DNA of 64,000 bases from Psychrobacillus sp032154225 (GTDB lineage Bacteria; Bacillota; Bacilli; Bacillales_A; Planococcaceae), in assembly GCF_032154225.1 (NCBI RefSeq), contig NZ_JALDYF010000004.1, forward strand, positions 62,001-126,000, read 5' to 3'. Of this stretch, positions 52,916 to 60,951 are shown piece after piece. The position numbers and the translations under genes were made by a program. How positions within the stretch are numbered: the first letter of the stretch is position 1; each line of letters opens with the position of its first letter. Below the pieces are notes generated by a model. It was given only the letters and a program-made list of their open reading frames with translations. It was not told where the DNA came from and did no database searches.

Positions 52916-54670
52916 GTGAAAGTATTTTTAGATTTAGGGTGGTTTTTTAAAGAAAGGAAAAAGCAATATTTATTTGGGATTCTCGTATTAATGATTGTTG
53001 CTTTTTTGCAATTAATTCCTCCCAAAATAGTTGGACTTGTCGTAGATGCCGTCAATGAAGGCACAATGACGATGACATTCCTCGGTAAATGGCTTGGTAT
53101 TTTAGCACTTGCAGCGGTTGGCATGTACATTTTACGCTACTACTGGCGAGTGATGATATTTGGCTCGTCCATTTTTCTTGGTAGGCAATTAAGGGAACGA
53201 TTATTCCATCATTTTACGAGAATGTCTCCATCGTTTTATCAGAAAAAACGAGTAGGAGATTTAATGGCACATGCAACAAATGATTTATCAGCTGTTCAAC
53301 AAACAGCGGGGGCTGGAGTACTTACACTTGTCGATTCTGTTACAACTGGTGGATTTGTTATTGCAGCAATGGCAATTACAATTAGCTGGAAGCTTACTTT
53401 AATCGCACTTATTCCATTGCCTTTAATGGCTATACTAACAAGTTACTACGGAAAGCTATTACACCAACGGTTCCGTTATGCACAAGAGTCATTTTCTAGT
53501 TTGAATGATAAAGCACAGGAAAGTATTTCAGGTGTAAAAGTGATAAAAACATTCGGGCAAGAAAAAGAAGATACAAAAGACTTCGTTCAGTTGTCACAAG
53601 ACGTAGTAGATAAAAATATACGAGTAGCAAAAGTAGATGCACTATTTGATCCTACTATTTCGTTAATCGTTGGGATATGTTTCTTCCTATCTATCGTATT
53701 TGGGACAAGATTTATCCTGGCAGGGGACATGAGTATTGGTGATTTATTTGCATTTACATCGTATTTAGGACTGCTTGTCTGGCCGATGCTCGCATTTGGT
53801 TGGTTGTTTAATATAGTGGAGCGTGGTCGGGCATCTTATGACCGTATTAATAATATTTTAGATGAAAAAGTCGATATAGATGATAAAGAAGGCGCATTAG
53901 ATCAAAAGCCAGAAGGACATTTGCAATTTAATGTGGAAGAGTTTAAATTTCCAGAAGATGACCGTGTGGCACTCCATGATGTGCATTTTACATTAAATAG
54001 AGGAGAAACACTTGGTATTGTTGGGAAAACTGGTTCTGGGAAAACAGTTATATTAAAATTATTATTGCGTGAATTTGAAGGATATAAAGGGAAAATTGAA
54101 TATGGTGAACATGCAATTGATACGTATAAAAAGAAGCGTTTACGTGAAGCGATAGGGTATGTTCCACAAGATCATTTCTTATTTTCCACGACAGTTGGTG
54201 GGAATATAGCGTTTGCAAATGCAAATGCTACAATGGAGCAAATTTATGATGCTGCAAAACTAGCTTATATTCATGAGGATATTTTGCAATTTACAGATGG
54301 TTATAATACCGTTGTTGGGGAACGAGGAGTTTCTCTTTCAGGTGGTCAAAAACAACGGATTTCGATTGCTCGTGCATTAATGATGGAGCCCGAGTTGCTT
54401 ATTTTAGATGACTCTTTATCAGCGGTTGATGCGCGGACGGAAGAAGCAATTCTAGAAGCATTAAAAGAAAAGAGAACGGACGAAACAACGATCATTACAT
54501 CTCATCGATTAAGCGCCATTCAACATGCTCACCAAATAATTGTGATGGATGATGGAACGATTGTCGAAAAAGGCTCACATGAGGAGCTTATGAAATTAAA
54601 AGGGACGTATTACGAAATGTATCAATTACAGCAACTAGAATCGTTAGTTGAAAAGGGTGGTGAGCAGTAA
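52916..54670 (+). CDS. bmrC: Heterodimeric ABC exporter subunit, BmrC/YheI-like
   Basis: 584 residues, GTG start behind TATGGAGG. Six membrane helices fill residues 1-310, then an ABC ATPase domain with Walker A GIVGKTGSGKT, signature LSGGQKQRIS and Walker B LLILDDSLSAVD. The residue after the Walker B Asp is Asp instead of the catalytic Glu, the hallmark of the degenerate site found in BmrC-type subunits. It works with the next gene (TAATG overlap) as a multidrug exporter in related bacteria. Confidence 0.85.
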   Translation: MKVFLDLGWFFKERKKQYLFGILVLMIVAFLQLIPPKIVGLVVDAVNEGTMTMTFLGKWLGILALAAVGMYILRYYWRVMIFGSSIFLGRQLRERLFHHFTRMSPSFYQKKRVGDLMAHATNDLSAVQQTAGAGVLTLVDSVTTGGFVIAAMAITISWKLTLIALIPLPLMAILTSYYGKLLHQRFRYAQESFSSLNDKAQESISGVKVIKTFGQEKEDTKDFVQLSQDVVDKNIRVAKVDALFDPTISLIVGICFFLSIVFGTRFILAGDMSIGDLFAFTSYLGLLVWPMLAFGWLFNIVERGRASYDRINNILDEKVDIDDKEGALDQKPEGHLQFNVEEFKFPEDDRVALHDVHFTLNRGETLGIVGKTGSGKTVILKLLLREFEGYKGKIEYGEHAIDTYKKKRLREAIGYVPQDHFLFSTTVGGNIAFANANATMEQIYDAAKLAYIHEDILQFTDGYNTVVGERGVSLSGGQKQRISIARALMMEPELLILDDSLSAVDARTEEAILEALKEKRTDETTIITSHRLSAIQHAHQIIVMDDGTIVEKGSHEELMKLKGTYYEMYQLQQLESLVEKGGEQ

Positions 54671-56454
54671 TGGAAGAAAAACAACCACAGTTAACAGGAA
54701 AAGATCAGTGGAATATTTTGAAAAGGTTATTAACATACTTAATGCCGCATAAAAAAATAATAGCAATAGCCTTGTTTTTACTTGTTTTAACGGTTATAGG
54801 GGACATTCTTGGACCGTATTTGATCAAAACGTTTATGGATGATTATTTAACACCTCGAAACTTCCCTACTGGGCCACTTGTTGGATTGGCGCTTGGTTAT
54901 ATTTTTATACAAGTAGGGAACATAGTTGTTAGTTATTTTCAACTTCTGAAGTTTCAAGAAATTGCATTAAAAATTATTCAGCAAATGAGAATTGATTTAT
55001 TTTCAAAAGTGCATAAACTTGGTATGCGTTATTTTGATAAAACACCCGCTGGAAGCATCGTATCGCGTGTAACAAATGATACTGAAGCGATTAAAGATAT
55101 GTTTGTTAGTGTGCTAGTTGGATTCATTCAAAGTGGTCTATTAGTAATTGGTGTTTATATTGCGATGTTTATATTAAATGTTAAATTAGCGCTTATTTGT
55201 ACGTTGTTATTGCCTATTTTATTTGTCATTATTAGTTCGTATAGAAAATATAGCTCGGTTGTCTATCAAGATTTACGCGAACGTCTGAGCCAATTAAACG
55301 CAAAACTTGCGGAATCACTGCAAGGAATGTCGATAATTCAAGCATTTAGACAAGAAGATCGTTTGCAAGATGAGTTTAATACAATAAATGATTCTCATTG
55401 GAATGCAGGAAAACGTAATATTAAGCTAGATAGCTTGTTGTTACGTCCAGCAATCGATTTGGTTTATGCATTGGCGATTATTCTTGTATTAAGTTATTTC
55501 GGTATTACTTCTCTATCTAATACGATAGAAGTTGGGGTTATCTATGTATTTGTTACGTATATCGATCGCTTTTTTGAACCGATTAATCAAGTTATGCAAC
55601 GTCTGTCTATTTTTCAACAAGCAATCGTTGCATCTTCACGTGTTTTCAAGTTACTAGATGAGGAAGATCTGGCTCCCTCACAAAATAATGAAGAGCATGC
55701 CAAAATTGAACAAGGCAAAATTGAGTTTCAAAATATTACTTTTTCATACGATGGTAAAACAGACGTATTAAAAAATATTTCTTTCACTGCAGAACCTGGT
55801 CAAACAGTTGCATTAGTAGGGCATACGGGGAGTGGAAAGAGCTCCATTATCAATTTATTGATGCGCTTTTATGAATTTGAGCATGGAGATATTAAAGTAG
55901 ATGGGCATTCTATCAAAGATTTTGAAACAGAGGAAATAAGAGATAAAGTAGGGCTTGTCTTGCAAGATCCATTTTTGTTCTATGGGGATATTGAAAGCAA
56001 TATTCGTTTGCATAAAAGCGATATGACAGATGAAGAAGTTATCGCTGCAGCAGAATTTGTGCAAGCAAATAATTTTATCGAAAAATTGCCGAACACTTAT
56101 AAACAAAAAGTAACAGAGCGTGGATCTACTTTCTCAAGTGGGCAAAGGCAGCTTGTTGCATTTGCACGAACGATCGCAACAAATCCGAAAATATTAGTGT
56201 TAGATGAAGCAACCGCAAATATTGATACAGAAACGGAAGTTGCAATTCAAAATAGTTTAGAAAAAATGCGAAAAGGTCGAACAACAATCGCAATTGCTCA
56301 CCGTTTAAGTACGATTCAAGATGCGGAGCTTATACTAGTCCTACATCACGGAGAAATTGTAGAGCGCGGAACACATCAACAATTACTGAAAGAAAAAGGG
56401 TTGTATCATAAAATGTACTTACTTCAAAACAGTGTTGTGGAGGAAATTGCGTAA
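54670..56454 (+). CDS. bmrD: Heterodimeric ABC exporter subunit, BmrD/YheH-like
   Basis: 594 residues with six membrane helices and an ATPase domain: Walker A LVGHTGSGKSS, signature FSSGQRQLVAFAR (SSGQ in place of SGGQ), Walker B ILVLDEATANID with the catalytic Glu intact. Together with the degenerate Walker B of the partner this gives one active and one inactive ATP site, as in BmrCD. B. subtilis YheH is about 80 residues longer, so this is a compact form. Start ATG overlaps the upstream stop. Confidence 0.85.
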   Translation: MEEKQPQLTGKDQWNILKRLLTYLMPHKKIIAIALFLLVLTVIGDILGPYLIKTFMDDYLTPRNFPTGPLVGLALGYIFIQVGNIVVSYFQLLKFQEIALKIIQQMRIDLFSKVHKLGMRYFDKTPAGSIVSRVTNDTEAIKDMFVSVLVGFIQSGLLVIGVYIAMFILNVKLALICTLLLPILFVIISSYRKYSSVVYQDLRERLSQLNAKLAESLQGMSIIQAFRQEDRLQDEFNTINDSHWNAGKRNIKLDSLLLRPAIDLVYALAIILVLSYFGITSLSNTIEVGVIYVFVTYIDRFFEPINQVMQRLSIFQQAIVASSRVFKLLDEEDLAPSQNNEEHAKIEQGKIEFQNITFSYDGKTDVLKNISFTAEPGQTVALVGHTGSGKSSIINLLMRFYEFEHGDIKVDGHSIKDFETEEIRDKVGLVLQDPFLFYGDIESNIRLHKSDMTDEEVIAAAEFVQANNFIEKLPNTYKQKVTERGSTFSSGQRQLVAFARTIATNPKILVLDEATANIDTETEVAIQNSLEKMRKGRTTIAIAHRLSTIQDAELILVLHHGEIVERGTHQQLLKEKGLYHKMYLLQNSVVEEIA

Positions 56455-56552
56455 CAAGATGAAATAGTCGGAAAGATGTCACAAGCAATAGTAGGGTCAA
56501 ATGGTAAAAAATTTGGTACGATAAGAATAGAAATTCGGAAAGGAAGACAGCC

Positions 56553-57263
56553 ATGAGTACCGATATTAATCTATTTTTAGCATTTGGAGCAGGATTTTTA
56601 AGCTTCATCTCACCATGTACATTACCATTGTACCCTGCATTTTTGTCCTACATAACAGGTATGTCCTTAGAAGAGATAAAGACAGATAAGAAGCAGATGC
56701 AAAAAAGAGGAATGTTGCATACACTATTTTTCTTATTAGGATTTTCAATTATATTTATCGCACTAGGATTCGCTACTTCTTTCATCGGAACATTTTTCAT
56801 TCAATACGACGATTTAATTCGTCAAGTTGGAGCAATCTTTATCATTGTTTTTGGTTTAATTGTTGTAGGTATTTTCCAACCAAAGTTTTTAATGAAAGAA
56901 AAGAAATTAGAATTTAAAAATCGCCCTTCAGGTTATTTTGGAACTACATTAATTGGTATGGCGTTTGCGGCTGGTTGGCAACCATGTACTGGTCCAATTT
57001 TAGCAGCTGTCCTTTTGATGGCAGGACAAAACCCAGACTCTGGTGTTTGGTATATGCTTGCATATGTATTAGGATTTGCTATTCCGTTTTTTGTTTTATC
57101 TTTCTTTATTACACGATTAAATTGGATTCGTAAAAACAGTCAATTGATCGTAAAAGTCGGTGGTTATTTTATGATTGGTTTAGGTCTACTATTGTTTTTT
57201 GATGGTATGACGTATATTATTCGTATATTAAGTCCACTCTTCGGGGACTTTACTGGATTCTAA
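56553..57263 (+). CDS. ccdA: Cytochrome c biogenesis membrane protein CcdA
   Basis: 236 residues, six membrane helices, DsbD/CcdA family. It passes electrons across the membrane from cytosolic thioredoxin to extracytoplasmic thiol proteins. The two conserved active Cys are visible as SPCTLPLYPAF near residue 22 and WQPCTGPILAAV near 145. In Bacillus it is needed for cytochrome c maturation and spore synthesis. It leads the cluster ccdA-ccdB-thioredoxin-like-ccdC. RBS GAAAGGAAG. Confidence 0.93.
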   Translation: MSTDINLFLAFGAGFLSFISPCTLPLYPAFLSYITGMSLEEIKTDKKQMQKRGMLHTLFFLLGFSIIFIALGFATSFIGTFFIQYDDLIRQVGAIFIIVFGLIVVGIFQPKFLMKEKKLEFKNRPSGYFGTTLIGMAFAAGWQPCTGPILAAVLLMAGQNPDSGVWYMLAYVLGFAIPFFVLSFFITRLNWIRKNSQLIVKVGGYFMIGLGLLLFFDGMTYIIRILSPLFGDFTGF

Positions 57264-57290
57264 CGGTTGAAGGAGGTATATGCATACATC

Positions 57291-57668
57291 ATGCCAACAG
57301 TATTAATAGTCGATGATGCGCTTTTTATGCGTAAAATGATTAGAAGAATACTAGAACATGCTCAGTTTGAAGTAGTTGGAGAAGCTTATAATGGTTTAGA
57401 AGCTGTAGAAATGTATGAAAAGTTTTTGCCTGACGTCGTAACGATGGATGTAACAATGCCAGGAATGTCAGGAATTGAAGCAGTACAGGCAATCGTAAAA
57501 AAATATGCAGACGCTAAAATTGTAATGGTCACGGCAATCGGGAAACCAAAGTTAGTCGTCGAAGCGATTGAAAGTGGTGCAAAAGATTTTATCACCAAAC
57601 CATTTAATCCCGAGTTAATGGTGGAAATATTGAAAAACGTAACGGACTGGGATGAAATGGATGAATAA
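57291..57668 (+). CDS. ccdB: CheY-like single-domain response regulator (CcdB)
   Basis: 125 residues from ATG at 57291. The AGGAGG site at 57271-57276 is 14 bases away, rather far, but no in-frame start lies closer. Receiver features: VDDA with the acidic pair near residues 9-10, phospho-acceptor Asp in VTMDVTMPGMSG near 53, VTAIGK and ITKPFNP with the conserved Lys near 104. There is no output domain. In B. subtilis the gene between ccdA and ccdC also encodes such a protein, of unknown role. It overlaps the next gene. Confidence 0.85.
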   Translation: MPTVLIVDDALFMRKMIRRILEHAQFEVVGEAYNGLEAVEMYEKFLPDVVTMDVTMPGMSGIEAVQAIVKKYADAKIVMVTAIGKPKLVVEAIESGAKDFITKPFNPELMVEILKNVTDWDEMDE

Positions 57669-57990
57669 AATAACTAGCTTTGGTAATTGGTTAGAAATTA
57701 CAGAACAAACGCAAGCGTTTTTATTGTTTGTCAAAATAGATAATTGTTCTGTGTGTGAAGGTTTATATCCTCAAGTACAATTGCTAAAAGAAGAGGCAAA
57801 TATTCCTTTTTATGTTGTAAATGTTTCCGAAGTTCCGGAAATGGCAGGGCAGTTATCTTTATATACTGCTCCAGTTGTCTTGTTGTGGCATCGAAATAAA
57901 GAGTATATGCGTTTTGCTAGGTTTGTTCCAATGGAATCCTTACGAGATGCGCTAAAAGAAATAGAATTGATGGAGAATGACTATGTTTGA
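57652..57990 (+). CDS. Thioredoxin-like protein with CSVC motif
   Basis: 112 residues, thioredoxin fold, with FVKIDNCSVCEGLYPQ near residue 27 and the cis-Pro segment YTAPVVLLW near 75. The CxxC suits a dithiol oxidoreductase. No signal peptide is present, so it is cytosolic and could feed electrons to CcdA; that is inference from position. It overlaps both ccdB and ccdC, so all are read together. ATG at 57661 is an alternative start. Confidence 0.75.
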   Translation: MKWMNKITSFGNWLEITEQTQAFLLFVKIDNCSVCEGLYPQVQLLKEEANIPFYVVNVSEVPEMAGQLSLYTAPVVLLWHRNKEYMRFARFVPMESLRDALKEIELMENDYV

Positions 57991-58468
57991 GGCAATTTCA
58001 CCGAATATAATGCTTATCGTTTCAACAGTCATGGCTGTAGTAATGGGAATTGCTGTTACTACACTTCGTGCAAAAGCTGCTAAAAAGCCTGCAACTGCAA
58101 AAAAAATACTTTTGCCACCTGTATTTATGTCAACGGGAGCACTTATGTTTGTATTTCCGTTTTTCCGAGTTCACCCGATGCAAATAGTCGAAGCCATCAT
58201 TGTTGGTATGCTATTTTCGATTGTCCTTATTTGGACATCGAAATTTGAGCGAAAAGATGGAGAGATTTATTTAAAACAATCCAAAGCATTTATTTTTATC
58301 TTATTTGGCTTATTAATTGTTCGCCTAGTTGGGAAAATTGTGTTAAGTTCTTCAATTGATGTAGGAGAGCTTAGTGGAATGTTTTGGTTGTTAGCATTTG
58401 GGATGATTATTCCTTGGAGAATTGCAATGTATTGGCAATTTAGAAAGCTACAAAAAGAAATAGTATGA
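57983..58468 (+). CDS. ccdC: CcdC-family membrane protein
   Basis: 161 residues, about four membrane helices (residues 8-25, 42-62, 70-88, 100-122, and a further one near 132-148). It matches the CcdC/YneJ family, encoded after ccdA and ccdB in Bacillus; its role is not known. Of two nearby ATGs I choose 57983, which has GGAG 7 bases upstream. Confidence 0.85.
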   Translation: MFEAISPNIMLIVSTVMAVVMGIAVTTLRAKAAKKPATAKKILLPPVFMSTGALMFVFPFFRVHPMQIVEAIIVGMLFSIVLIWTSKFERKDGEIYLKQSKAFIFILFGLLIVRLVGKIVLSSSIDVGELSGMFWLLAFGMIIPWRIAMYWQFRKLQKEIV

Positions 58469-58470
58469 AA

Positions 58471-58505
58471 AAAGCGAGTATCCGTTTAATGGATGCTCGC
58501 TTTTT
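58471..58505. terminator. Bidirectional rho-independent terminator
   Basis: AAAGCGAGTATCC pairs with GGATGCTCGCTTT, with an A-run before and a T-run after; it serves ccdC and the convergent yneK. Confidence 0.88.
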
Positions 58506-58506
58506 T

Positions 58507-58950
58507 TCATTCTACGTTAAAAAATTTATTGTACGGTGTAACGTCAATTTCCATTTCGGCTAATTTTTTTCGTAAAAACTTGTGATCTCGTTTAGGAGTT
58601 GCAAGTATATAGCCACGAATGAGTAATTCTTGGGTAATCGACTTTGCCTTCTCGTCTAGTGCAAGCTCGCCGATTTTACCAGCAATTTTTTGTTTTGCTA
58701 CTGGTCGAAACAGCTCTGGAACAGGGCTAACAAGCTCATTTAAAAGAGCTTTTTGATCATCTCCCCACAGATGAATTGTTTTATCTACATAATGTTCTTC
58801 CCAATCTAAAATCGATTTACCATCGTCTTTAGGAAGAGCCTTTAAAAACTTTCTAAACATGAAGAAACCACCGATAGCCATCAAAGAGACTAACGTTACT
58901 CCCCAAAAAAGTATAAACCACATAAACCATCCACTTAACAATCTCTTCAC
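58507..58950 (-). CDS. yneK: DUF2621-family membrane-anchored protein (YneK)
   Basis: 147 residues with one N-terminal membrane helix (WFMWFILFWGVTLVSLMAIGG trimmed, residues about 8-30) and a soluble helical domain. The composition and its place next to ccdC match B. subtilis YneK. LVSPVPELFRPVAKQKIAGK is a conserved part of the family. The function is unknown. It is convergent with ccdC. Confidence 0.8.
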   Translation of the reverse strand: MKRLLSGWFMWFILFWGVTLVSLMAIGGFFMFRKFLKALPKDDGKSILDWEEHYVDKTIHLWGDDQKALLNELVSPVPELFRPVAKQKIAGKIGELALDEKAKSITQELLIRGYILATPKRDHKFLRKKLAEMEIDVTPYNKFFNVE

Positions 58951-59057
58951 CTCGTTCTTATTATACCAAGTATAAGATGTTCTGAAAAAAAAATCACCCT
59001 CTATGTATTCTTTTAGCTAAAAAACTTCTATTTATCTATTGAAAGGAGGTGAAACAT

Positions 59058-59273
59058 ATGACAAATCTAGAATACAAGCAAGCGTTATTAAAACTAGCTT
59101 ATGAAGGAGGGTTAACGGAAGAAGGCAAGATGAAAGTGAAAACTAAATCTTACCGAAATATTTACTCTAATGCTACCGCAGATAGTTTACAAGAAGTTGC
59201 AGAAACACTTTCAAGCTTCTCAAGTCAGCCGTACATCGGTGCAGAGAAAATAGAAACATCTACCCTAATCTAA
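59058..59273 (+). CDS. DUF1659-family small protein
   Basis: 71 residues from ATG at 59058, which has a near-perfect AAAGGAGGTG 6 bases upstream. It is the usual partner of a DUF2922 protein. The sequence has KVKTKSYRNIYSNATADSLQ, the conserved core of this small family. The role is unknown. It is followed after 18 bases by the DUF2922 gene. Confidence 0.75.
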   Translation: MTNLEYKQALLKLAYEGGLTEEGKMKVKTKSYRNIYSNATADSLQEVAETLSSFSSQPYIGAEKIETSTLI

Positions 59274-59291
59274 TAAAAAGGAGGAAAAGGA

Positions 59292-59504
59292 ATGGCAAAA
59301 ACATTGCAGTTACAATTTGAAACATCTACTGGTAAAAGGTTGATGGTTTCAGTTGATAGTCCGAAAGAAACGCTTACGAGTACAGAAATCGATGCAGGAA
59401 TGCAAGCCATTATTGCAAGTGGGGTTTTCCATGTGGAAGGAATTCCGCTAGCTATTGTGAAAAGCGCCGATGTTGTAGAACGAAATGTAACACAAATTAT
59501 TTGA
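59292..59504 (+). CDS. DUF2922-family small protein
   Basis: 70 residues. TLQLQFETSTGKRLMVSVDS and ALVKSADVVERN-like AIVKSADVVERNVT are typical of the family. It is found with DUF1659 and YvrJ in many Bacillales. No signal peptide; role unknown. RBS AAAGGAGGAAAAGG. Confidence 0.78.
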   Translation: MAKTLQLQFETSTGKRLMVSVDSPKETLTSTEIDAGMQAIIASGVFHVEGIPLAIVKSADVVERNVTQII

Positions 59505-59510
59505 ACTTCT

Positions 59511-59540
59511 AGACTCTCCGTCATTGGGGAGTCTTTTTTA
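59511..59540 (+). terminator. Rho-independent terminator
   Basis: GACTCTCC / GGGGAGTC stem followed by TTTTTT, between the DUF2922 and YvrJ-like genes. Confidence 0.78.
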
Positions 59541-59555
59541 AAAGGATGTGATGAG

Positions 59556-59678
59556 ATGGAACAGTAGCTTTCTTTAATCCAAGATGTTGGTTTTCCTATT
59601 TTTGTGTCATTTTATTTAATGCATCGAGTAGAAAGCAAACTAGAGGAGATAAAAAATGCGCTGATTGCATTAAAATGA
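59556..59678 (+). pseudogene. YvrJ-family small membrane protein with in-frame TAG
   Basis: The frame from ATG at 59556 reads MEQ, then TAG (59565-59567), then LSLIQDVGFPIFVSFYLMHR and on to a TGA at 59676-59678. Apart from the stop this is a typical 40-residue YvrJ protein with one membrane helix, and it sits where YvrJ genes do, after DUF2922. A single change of TGG (Trp) to TAG explains it. No alternative start lies between the TAG and the conserved part. It is either a recent nonsense mutation, a sequencing error, or a readthrough case. Confidence 0.7.
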
Positions 59679-59781
59679 ACCCAAATTCACAAAAGTGTTG
59701 GAATCTAAGAGACAATGTAGTTGTATGAACTACATTGTTTCGCTAAGATTAAGGTATGAAAAGAAAAGAGAGGTCTCATAC

Positions 59782-60372
59782 ATGAAAAAACTATTACTTA
59801 TGCTTTCTATCTCTATACTTGTTTTAGCAGGGTGCGGAACTGGTGGGAAATTTGCAGCACAAACGAACTGGGAAATACAAGATTTTACTTATGAAAATCA
59901 ACGTGGTGAATCAGTCAGTTTAGAAGACTTAAAAGGGACAGTTTGGTTAGCAACGTTTATCTTCACAAATTGTGAAACAGTATGTCCGCCGATGACTTTT
60001 AATATGAGTGATATTCAACAAATGTTAGATGAAAAAGGCGTTGAAGATTACAAAATAGTAGAGTTTAGTGTGGATCCTGAAGTAGATACACCAGAAAAGT
60101 TACAAGAATACTTAGAAAACTATGATGTAATCGATGAAAGCAAATGGGAGCTTTTAACTGGCTATACGCAAGAGGATATCTCCAAGTTTGCTGAAAAATC
60201 ATTTAAAACATTAGTAAAAGATGATCCGAATTCAAATCAAGTAATTCACGGGGTTTCTTTCTACTTAGTCGATCAAAATGGTGTTGTTGTAAAAAATTAT
60301 AATGGTGCACAAGACGTGCCAAAAGAAGAGATAGTAATTGATGTTGAAACATTAATTGAAGACGGAAAATAA
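59782..60372 (+). CDS. SCO1/SenC-family lipoprotein
   Basis: 196 residues from ATG at 59782 (AGAGAGGT upstream); the frame runs open further left but without a ribosome site. The signal peptide ends in the lipobox LVLAGCG. The Sco thioredoxin fold has the copper-binding pair in FTNCETVCPPMT near residue 68 and the third ligand His in NQVIHGVSFYLVD near 155. Sco proteins deliver copper to the CuA site of cytochrome c oxidase (YpmQ/BsSco in B. subtilis). Here it stands alone. Confidence 0.9.
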   Translation: MKKLLLMLSISILVLAGCGTGGKFAAQTNWEIQDFTYENQRGESVSLEDLKGTVWLATFIFTNCETVCPPMTFNMSDIQQMLDEKGVEDYKIVEFSVDPEVDTPEKLQEYLENYDVIDESKWELLTGYTQEDISKFAEKSFKTLVKDDPNSNQVIHGVSFYLVDQNGVVVKNYNGAQDVPKEEIVIDVETLIEDGK

Positions 60373-60423
60373 AAAAGCAAAAGTGCTGCGACTACTAATG
60401 TCAAAGCACTCTTGCTTTTTTTA
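60371..60423. terminator. Bidirectional terminator between sco and mscL
   Basis: AAAAAAGCAAAAGTGCT pairs with AGCACTCTTGCTTTTTTT; the genes on both sides converge on it. Confidence 0.85.
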
Positions 60424-60810
60424 TGCATTATTTTGTTTTTTTAAAAGATCTCTAATTTCTTCGAGTAAAATTTCTTTCGAATCTACTGGAGGAGCTTCGA
60501 CTTTTGCTTCCACAATTTCTTCTTTTTTCTTGAATTTCGACAATAAACGAATAAAAAGGAAAATAGCAAATGCAATGACAATAAAATCAAAAATATTTTG
60601 CAAAAAAATTCCATACAAAATCTCTGTATCTTTGTACTTAATTGATAAAGTACTAAAATTGACTCCACCAACAAGTAATCCGACGATAGGAGTAATAATG
60701 TTTTCTACTAAAGAAGAAACGATTTTTCCAAATGCAGCACCAATTACAACGGCTACAGCTAAATCTAATACATTTCCTTTAAGAGCGAACTCTTTAAAGT
60801 CTTTTAACAT
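60421..60810 (-). CDS. mscL: Large-conductance mechanosensitive channel
   Basis: 129 residues, two membrane helices with the N-terminal MLKDFKEFALKGNVLDLAVA and VIGAAFGKIVSSLVENIITP of helix 1, both strongly conserved in MscL. Helix 2 (NIFDFIVIAFAIFLFIRLL) is followed by a charged cytoplasmic bundle ending in LLEEIRDLLKKQ. The channel opens under membrane stretch and lets solutes out after osmotic downshift. GGAGGTGAC precedes the ATG. Confidence 0.95.
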   Translation of the reverse strand: MLKDFKEFALKGNVLDLAVAVVIGAAFGKIVSSLVENIITPIVGLLVGGVNFSTLSIKYKDTEILYGIFLQNIFDFIVIAFAIFLFIRLLSKFKKKEEIVEAKVEAPPVDSKEILLEEIRDLLKKQNNA

Positions 60811-60951
60811 CTTATGTCACCTCCATAAATTCATATTACAAAATATTTAAACACTTGTATAGTTACTAAATACTTTTTTTGTCTACTGTTTTTATTGAAT
60901 TTATGCTATTATTTTCCTAGATAGATACATAGATAGGTGGTGGAGATCATC

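Noticed and set aside
60356..60850. 164-codon forward frame over mscL
   Set aside because: MscL on the other strand is unmistakable; this frame starts inside the sco gene end and crosses a terminator.
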